Assembly (NCBI RefSeq): GCF_000003815.2
Contig: NC_049989.1
Location: 21,275,888-21,339,887, forward strand
DNA from: Branchiostoma floridae
Lineage: Eukaryota > Chordata > Leptocardii > Amphioxiformes > Branchiostomatidae
DNA: 64,000 nt
Direction of reading: 5' to 3'
The notes under the pieces are model-generated. The model did no database searches and had not been told where the DNA came from. It saw only the letters and a program-made list of their open reading frames with translations. The position numbers and the translations under genes are program-made. This document shows, in pieces, positions 57,599 through 64,000 of the stretch. The number at the start of each line of letters is the position of its first letter. The stretch's first letter is position 1.

Positions 57599-58562
57599 GT
57601 AAGGTTTTCAGAAATCAAATCATGCCTTGATAAAGTCAATTCAAAACGTCGGTGAGAAAAGGTTATGTTTGCATGGCATTCTGTGTAAAAGAGCTTTATT
57701 TTCAAATGTATGACCTACCGGATGAAATCCCTGTCATGATTTGATCATTAGACCATGGCACTTAATACGAATTTTCCGCTTTAAACAATGTTGGGTAATG
57801 CCTGTCTCACGACGGCCATTGGGCTCTATTTATTGTTATATGCTTGTCGCCATGAAAACAATCACTTTCTGTTCCTAGACAACAGTCAAAATGGATATGG
57901 AATCGAGCAAAATATGTGTCCACATGAACCGCAATGTAGAAAGACTCAAGCGCAAGACAATGCGTAAAAAACTGTTCAACTTTTTCTATTGCCATATATG
58001 CTTTGTTTTTTTTATTTGCCACCTATTTTTTTCTGATAACACATGCATAAGTTAGCATACGAATGCAGTCCGAATTCTCTTATTTGAAAAGCTTGTTTTT
58101 GCTCTAACGCACATAAAGTTTGAAATCCATTGTTTGAAATATTGACCGGTTATGACTTGTTGGGTCCTGTGATGGCATTTGGCTCTAACACAGAATGCCA
58201 GTTTCCCTTTAGTCGCGCTCTCGCTCAATTTCCTGCAAAGTCCGAGAACCATGAATTGACGTGGCCTAATGCCTTTATCTGGAAGGTCAAAGGGCGTCAT
58301 GAAAATGTCAGTGAAAACAAGTAGTAGTAAACAACCTCCATTTGATATGCAAACAACGCCAGACAATCAACGAAACCATATCAGTAAGACTGATTTCATA
58401 CCGTTTGTCACACTCCATAACCGAACAGCTGCGGTAACGAGTATCCCAGGAGCACAACACATTTGTAATATTGCTTTACAGTTTTGGTTTAGTTTTGATG
58501 TTTTCGTACAGTTAAAAGAAACAGCATGATTAATATCTATTGATAATGATACTATATGATAA

Positions 58563-58973
58563 ATATAGAATACAACACGGTGTATTCCGTATCACCCAAG
58601 GTATCAGCCCGACCGCGGGTCGGATCGCCCGACGGCCGAAGGGCTGAGACCGATGGTGATGCGGAATACACCGTGGTGTATTTTATTTATGTCATACCCA
58701 CCTGAGAAAACCCATGTTTTGATGCGAAATGCGCCAGAAGTTGAACAAATTTGGTGCCCTCGAACCAAAAGTGTTGCAACAGCAATGTTCCAACGTCCGA
58801 ATCAGGTATTCGAATTGCCAATCGAGCCGTATTCGGCCCGCTCTAAACAGTTCGATTCACTCGAATGGAGCCTGTGTGACACGCCTTTCGAACCTGTGCG
58901 ATACGGAAGCGTACGGCCCGGTCCGGAACACCCGTATCGAACGTTTTCGCGTCACAGGTATGACATAATAGCT
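58563..58973. mobile_element. Dispersed inverted-repeat element (copy 2)
   Basis: Matches 26,360-26,760. Nested inverted ends TATGTCATACCCACCTG (about 58,688) and CACAGGTATGACATA (to about 58,968). It sits between the two promoter copies. Confidence 0.65.
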
Positions 58974-59641
58974 AAGATAAGAGGCTAAGAGGGACGACAT
59001 CTTCGGCGCCCGACGGTCGACCTTAAGCAAAGTAAGCAAGCATATGATAATAAAGGGGAACAAATGGGAATTAATATAGGCTATATAGGTTTTTATCTAA
59101 ACTTATGCTGAATTTAAAAAAAAATGAAGAGCAATTAAAGTTTCAGATAACCCATCCGTTAAGTGCACCTTTCCCTTAGTTAATCTTAAAATACATATCA
59201 ACCCATGCAATGAAATTCAGTTTAAGTACAGCAGTTAAATTGAAAATTGGAAAAATTAATACTAAACTTAAGTCCATAGGTTGTAACTTGTAACACGGGC
59301 AATATGTTGCCTGTGTTATGTGTTGCGAATATTGTGGAAATCGACTATCTAATGTGATAAAGATCTACAATCTTTCATTAAGAAATTGCTTTGAATGTAT
59401 CGCCATTGGCTAGATTTTTAAAAAAAATTGTGCGATCTTTTTTCTTTGTCAGCCTATACGAAAGTAATACTGTACTGAACAGTGAATGCTTAAGTCCCAA
59501 GTTACTAAATTTGAGTTTCGAAATCATAGTATAATGCTACCACAAACATATCACGCCCTTCCAATAGACGCACTCCTGTTGATCGACTTCTCAACAGATG
59601 GTGCATTTGAAATATTCATTCAAGCACCGTCATGCCACTCG

Positions 59642-59831
59642 TGACGTCAGCTTCAGACAATCAACACGCCCACATAAGCACGACTAATCAAACCTTGTTT
59701 GTTACAATCCGCTGCGTAACGGCCACACAGAGCTCGCCTCTGGCACGGACAACTGCAACAAAAAATGCCCTTCGTGACTTCCTTGTTCAGAAAGAAAGTG
59801 CCAACTGAAGATATCCTACCCAGTTTGAAAG
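59642..59831 (+). promoter_or_regulatory. Proximal promoter and first exon of the LRR receptor (copy 2)
   Basis: CRE TGACGTCA at 59,642-59,649, weak TATA-like ACATAAG near 59,672, 5' exon ending TTGAAAG at donor GTAAGT (59,832). Spliced to 61,825 (acceptor GCTTAG) it would carry an upstream ORF from ATG 59,765 that ends at TGA 61,863-61,865, overlapping the main ATG out of frame. Confidence 0.6.
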
Positions 59832-61824
59832 GTAAGTTTAGAAAATCCATGAGGTAAGTACTTTCTCCAAGCAAAGCACCTCGCGTCATTCACTTAATTG
59901 TATCCTATGACGGCAGCTCTTGGTTGTGTTTTTAAACGAGTTATAAACCCGACGGAGATTTTCATGGTATCAAACGTATAAGTGTATGTCGTAAGTTATC
60001 CTGAGCGCACATGAGGAGAGGAATCCTCGTCAGTCTTCTCTAGGCTGACACAAACATGCAGGTACACAACAGGGGCAAGTTGCCATCTTTGGAAATTGCT
60101 TGTTTGTTTGTGCCTTTATTTATACTCGCTACTGCTCCATTCGGCCGCTTTTCTTATGGGTCGAGTTAGGAAGAGTATCAATGATCAATAAGTAATGATT
60201 ACTCAATGATAACTAAAATGAACCACTAGATACAAAATTAATGTAGAGTTGAAGGGAATGAAGGTAATGTATGGTGACGCCCTAGACATATCAGACCAGA
60301 CATGATTCTCTTTCATGTTGCGGCACAGACGTAGTAAATGATGATCTACTATTCTACAAACGCAGAAAACTGGGTATGGAATAAAACTAAAAATGGACAT
60401 TAGACATTAGATTCAACATAATAACAATACCAAAACGAATTAAACTCATGCTATTCTCATGCAAGGGTCACACAACTCCAATATTTTTTGTTAGATTGCG
60501 GCTTCATTCTCTTTTGTATAGCAAAACTAGAAGTAATAATTACATGCATTATTTAAGAAATAAATAAACCAGAAATTTTAAGTATTTTCTTGCAGGTTGA
60601 TATTGTTTTTCCATTTGTAGATACGTCTAGTAATCTAAAATTCATTGTTTGAATTGTCGACCAGTCTAGCTTGTTGATTTGGCTCCTGTGGTGGATCTGA
60701 GTTTATTACCGGTTACACTGCATCCTTTTTTATCTACATTTTATAGCGTCTTTTTCATATCCTTCTCTCTCCAATATTATCCTGCACAGATCCATGAACA
60801 GAAATATACATTGACGCGGCCTGTTTCGGAGCTCCTAATATGGAAGATCAGTACCATGAAAATGTCAGCGAATAGCAAACATGGGCCCCAAAATGAGTAA
60901 ACAACCTCCATGCTAATTAAAAAAAAAAAAGCTTCAATAAACACAATCATATGAGCAAGACTAATTCATTACGGAATGCTTGAAGCACATTCTACAGAAC
61001 GTTAGTGAACGTGCTCTTAAACAATGCTATCATAATGATGTTTCGCATGGTTTCCAACCACTTTAAATGGTCTATTTTGTGTGGTTTGTCGACATTATTA
61101 TCTTGTTCTTCTAGCTGTATGATGATAATGTTGATTAATCGTATTTGTATAGATTGCTCACAAGAAGTCTTTATTTTCGCTTATCATTATTCCATTGTCC
61201 TAATTTGGATATGCATTCATTAAACTCTGTTGTCTTAGATAAATTACCAATATGCAACTGATAAAGTTTGTATGGACTGACACCTATTCTATTACTTTAA
61301 GTATTGCAACATTTACAAGACATGACACACACCAAAGGGTATGTTCGTGTGTCATCATATAAAGGGCATTACATTAAAAAATAGAAACAAGCAAAGCACA
61401 AGACTAACAAAGTAATGTAAGATGAGCCACATATTGTAACAAAAACCTTAGGACGTTTAAGAAAAATGAAGTTTGTATACATGTGAACAGGAACTCCAAG
61501 TCAGTCAAATCTTTTCGTTTCATTTGTGAATAATCAAACAAACGGTTTTGCATTGAATATTCTGTTCGTTAACAGTAAATGTCCGTCAAAAATACAAAAA
61601 TCAGTCATGTGGATGAAGGCTACAATACATTATGTTGAATTCTGTACCTAGAAAACCAACAAACAAATCAGTCACATAAGAGAGTGAAAAGTGCAATCGG
61701 TACAAAACTTTGAAAGGCCAAACTGGTCATTCCAAACTTAAATTTCTAAATGTTTCGTAGATTGAAATAGTCAAACAAATTTAGAACGTTCAAATAGTTG
61801 AACAGTTTTGATTGCTTTGCTTAG
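59832..61824 (+). other. LRR receptor intron 1
   Basis: 60,600-60,950 is a diverged copy of 58,120-58,400 ('gaaaatgtcagcgaa', 'gagtaaacaacctccat'), showing that about 2.2 kb of promoter, first exon and intron was tandemly duplicated. No coding exon recognised. Confidence 0.6.
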
Positions 61825-61837
61825 GTGACCAGACGCC

Positions 61838-64000
61838 ATGGGAAGAAAGCTGCGACACCTGCTGATTTTCCTTCTCATCGCTCCGAAGGAGCCCAACCTG
61901 CAGGTAGATGGCTGGTTTCTATCAACTCCTAAAGCCGACTGCAAATGCGCACCTTCCCCACGCTGCGATTGCGGTAACCTGGGCCTCACTAGCATCCCTA
62001 AAAACCTCCCCAAATCCATCTGCAGCTTAGATTTGTCAACTAACAAGATAAAAAAGATTCAGCCTGGTGCATTTGCAAATCTACTCTGGCTGGAAGAGTT
62101 GGATCTGTGCTACAACAAGCTAACAAATATTCAACCAGGTGCATTTTCAAATCTACCCCGGCTACAAGTGTTGAAAGTGATCAACAATCAGATAAGAAAT
62201 ATTCAGCCTGGTACATTTGCAAATCTACCCCAGCTAGAAGAATTGCGCTTGGCCGATAATGATATGACACTGATTCAACCTGGTGTATTCTCAAATCTAC
62301 CCAGGCTACAATCATTGGAACTGTCCCGCAACCAGATAAAAATGATTCAGCCTGGTACATTTGCAAACCTACCCCAGCTAAAAACGTTGGATCTGAGTGA
62401 CAACCAGATGGGGAAAACTCCACCTGGCCTCTTTACAAATATACCCCAGCTAGAAGAGTTGTACCTGAACCGATACCAGATAATGATTCTGCCTGGTTTG
62501 TTTGCAAATATTCCTCAGCTAAAAGAGCTGTACCTTTCCTCCAATCAACTAACAAAGATTCATCCTGGTACATTTGCAAATCTACCCGGGCTAGAAAAGT
62601 TGGTTCTGGCTTCCAACCAGATTACAATGATTCAGGAAGGTGCATATCCCACAAAACTCCAGTATTTGGACCTGAGATCAAACAAGATATCTGCGATTAC
62701 CCCCTTGGCTTATGGTATGTTGAAATGTATTCCACACATACATCTTCGTATGAACCCCTGGCAGTGTGACTGTAAGATGCTTCCCTTGAGGCTAGATATC
62801 ACTGACTTTCCTTCATTTAAAAACCAGATATACTGTGCCCAACCATCCAAATTCCGGCATCAAAATCTTGCAGATATCAATCCTGAAGAATTGATTTGTG
62901 AAGAGCCAACCAAATCAATACTCCATGTTGATGGCCGAATTCATTTTGGCAATTGTAGCACACCGAGCGGCTCAACGGTAGGTCGTACAGACAAAATAAG
63001 AAGAACACCAACTTCACCCACTACAACAACTCCAGAAAACACAGAAAGTAACAGTTTCAATGCTATTGTCCGAGTAAGTTCTACCAACCGTTACAATGGC
63101 ACAACAGCTGACTTAACGGCAGATTTTTACTTTACAGTAGGCACTGGAGGAAAAGCAAGCAAAACAAGAACAACTCTAACTTCACCCCTTACAGAAATTA
63201 ATGAAAGCAGCACCTCCCATGAGTCTGCTCCCAGTTTCCCCATACCCGTTCTCGTTGTCTCTATCAGTTGTTCAGTAGCTGGCATTGTCCTTATTGGAAC
63301 AATCATTGCCACAATCTGGTCCCACAGAAGAAACAAAAATCCTCCATCGGGTCCTGTTTCAGTCCCAAATTCTCAGGCTAACACGCGATATCTGGCAAAT
63401 CCTCTGTACGCAAGTGTAGAAACACCACCAAATCACTCAAATTCTACCAGTGTCCATGGCCAGACAGCGCGGGGCCAGTCTCATACCAGCACTAAGATCA
63501 ACTCAAACGTCTCAGCTGGTGCAATGACTAGTGGTGAAGATATACATACCCAACATGATCAGATAGGACAGGGCCATTCTCATGCCACCCCTGAGTCCAA
63601 TACAAAGTCCACCACTAAGTCCACCTCAGCTACTGTGGTGACTAGTGGTGATGATCACCAGTATGAAGAAGTAGACAAACATGATGATCAGACAGGGCAG
63701 GACCAGTCTCAGGCCATCACTAAGATCAACTCAAACACCACATCTACTGAAGTGTCCACTGCTCATGATCACCAGTATAAAGATACAGACAATCAACATG
63801 ATCAGACAGGGCAGGGCCAGTCTCAGGCCATCGCTGATTCCTTAGATGCTAGAAATGAGTCTTATGGCACCGGGCCGACTGCCTTACAGCCAAATCCTCT
63901 GTATAAGTTTGGGTCGTCCGAATCACAGCCGGGTTCTCTGGACAAGTTTGTGGATCAGCATCAGGCCGACACAAACGCATTAAACAATGTCCCTCCACGC
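61838..64000 (+). CDS. LRR transmembrane receptor with long repetitive cytoplasmic tail (3' end outside window)
   Basis: Cell-surface receptor, 721 codons open to the window edge, starting in good context (GCCATGG) 13 bases after an acceptor. Hydrophobic N-terminus (about 1-16), LRRNT with C-x-C...C-D-C (35-47), ten 22-24 residue LRRs of the L-x-L-x-x-N-Q-I-x-x-I-Q-P-G-x-F type (about 60-305), LRRCT starting NPWQCDCKM (306), Ser/Thr-rich stalk with N-glycosylation sites (NGT, NES), transmembrane FPIPVLVVSISC...GTIIATI (467-493), then a hydrophilic tail with repeated GQGQSQA/TKINSN/DDHQY modules and NPLY motifs. LRR 7 is one residue short. The tail matches the 29,045 gene. Related to the large amphioxus LRR-receptor family; ligand unknown. 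No TIR or Ig domain seen within the window. Confidence 0.88.
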   Translation, partial: MGRKLRHLLIFLLIAPKEPNLQVDGWFLSTPKADCKCAPSPRCDCGNLGLTSIPKNLPKSICSLDLSTNKIKKIQPGAFANLLWLEELDLCYNKLTNIQPGAFSNLPRLQVLKVINNQIRNIQPGTFANLPQLEELRLADNDMTLIQPGVFSNLPRLQSLELSRNQIKMIQPGTFANLPQLKTLDLSDNQMGKTPPGLFTNIPQLEELYLNRYQIMILPGLFANIPQLKELYLSSNQLTKIHPGTFANLPGLEKLVLASNQITMIQEGAYPTKLQYLDLRSNKISAITPLAYGMLKCIPHIHLRMNPWQCDCKMLPLRLDITDFPSFKNQIYCAQPSKFRHQNLADINPEELICEEPTKSILHVDGRIHFGNCSTPSGSTVGRTDKIRRTPTSPTTTTPENTESNSFNAIVRVSSTNRYNGTTADLTADFYFTVGTGGKASKTRTTLTSPLTEINESSTSHESAPSFPIPVLVVSISCSVAGIVLIGTIIATIWSHRRNKNPPSGPVSVPNSQANTRYLANPLYASVETPPNHSNSTSVHGQTARGQSHTSTKINSNVSAGAMTSGEDIHTQHDQIGQGHSHATPESNTKSTTKSTSATVVTSGDDHQYEEVDKHDDQTGQDQSQAITKINSNTTSTEVSTAHDHQYKDTDNQHDQTGQGQSQAIADSLDARNESYGTGPTALQPNPLYKFGSSESQPGSLDKFVDQHQADTNALNNVPPR

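Noticed and set aside
61838-64000. Variable lymphocyte receptor of the lamprey/hagfish type
   Set aside because: It has a germline-complete LRR ectodomain, a membrane segment and a long cytoplasmic tail. No cassette arrangement or VLR-type stalk is seen, so only the general LRR-receptor label is justified.

Overview
The window looks like amphioxus (Branchiostoma) genomic DNA. It has interrupted genes with consistent GT/AG splice sites, expanded NACHT-LRR (NLR) receptors carrying death-fold or DZIP3/HEPN-type N-termini, an LRR transmembrane receptor, inverted-repeat transposon remnants and many minisatellites. No search was run, so the species call is an inference from gene content.

The backbone is four NLR genes in tandem on the minus strand: NLR1 (about 2.95-10.95 kb), NLR2 (16.7-28.4 kb), NLR3 (33.5-39.5 kb) and NLR4 (47.3-56.3 kb). 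Each has one giant phase-1 exon encoding NACHT plus leucine-rich repeats. Upstream are small symmetric phase 1-1 exons: an interchangeable N-terminal module (HEPN in NLR1, Death domain in NLR2 and NLR4, DED in NLR3), a lysine/arginine-rich linker resembling a bipartite nuclear localisation signal, and a short V-P-V-G linker. A short C-terminal exon follows the LRR exon. The exon coordinates proposed here sum to exact multiples of three in all four genes (1281, 1187, 1087 and 1080 residues).

Downstream of each NLR stop lies a 108-bp tandem array. Read on the NLR strand, each unit is a complete miniature exon/intron: a 43-nt exon between an acceptor and a GTAAGT donor, with a 65-nt intron holding a CTAAC branch-like site. 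Where the window includes it, the array ends in a terminal exon with AATAAA. A second, 42-bp minisatellite repeats the 3' splice site in front of the ATG exon of NLR2 and NLR4. These splice-site minisatellites are the most unusual structures seen.

Plus-strand genes face the NLR promoters. A truncated transmembrane/cytoplasmic-tail paralogue lies at 29.0-30.2 kb. A full LRR transmembrane receptor starts at 61,838 and runs off the window, and it has two duplicated CRE/TATA-like promoter plus first-exon segments at 57.4 and 59.6 kb. The cytosolic NLRs and surface LRR receptors therefore form divergent pairs, consistent with an innate immune receptor cluster. Other content is a broken animal haem peroxidase 3' end (13.2-15.5 kb), a Tc1-like transposase relic (43.6-43.9 kb), several inverted-repeat elements, and a 100-base assembly gap at 23,714-23,813. 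The stretches between are AT-rich and I see no further genes in them.
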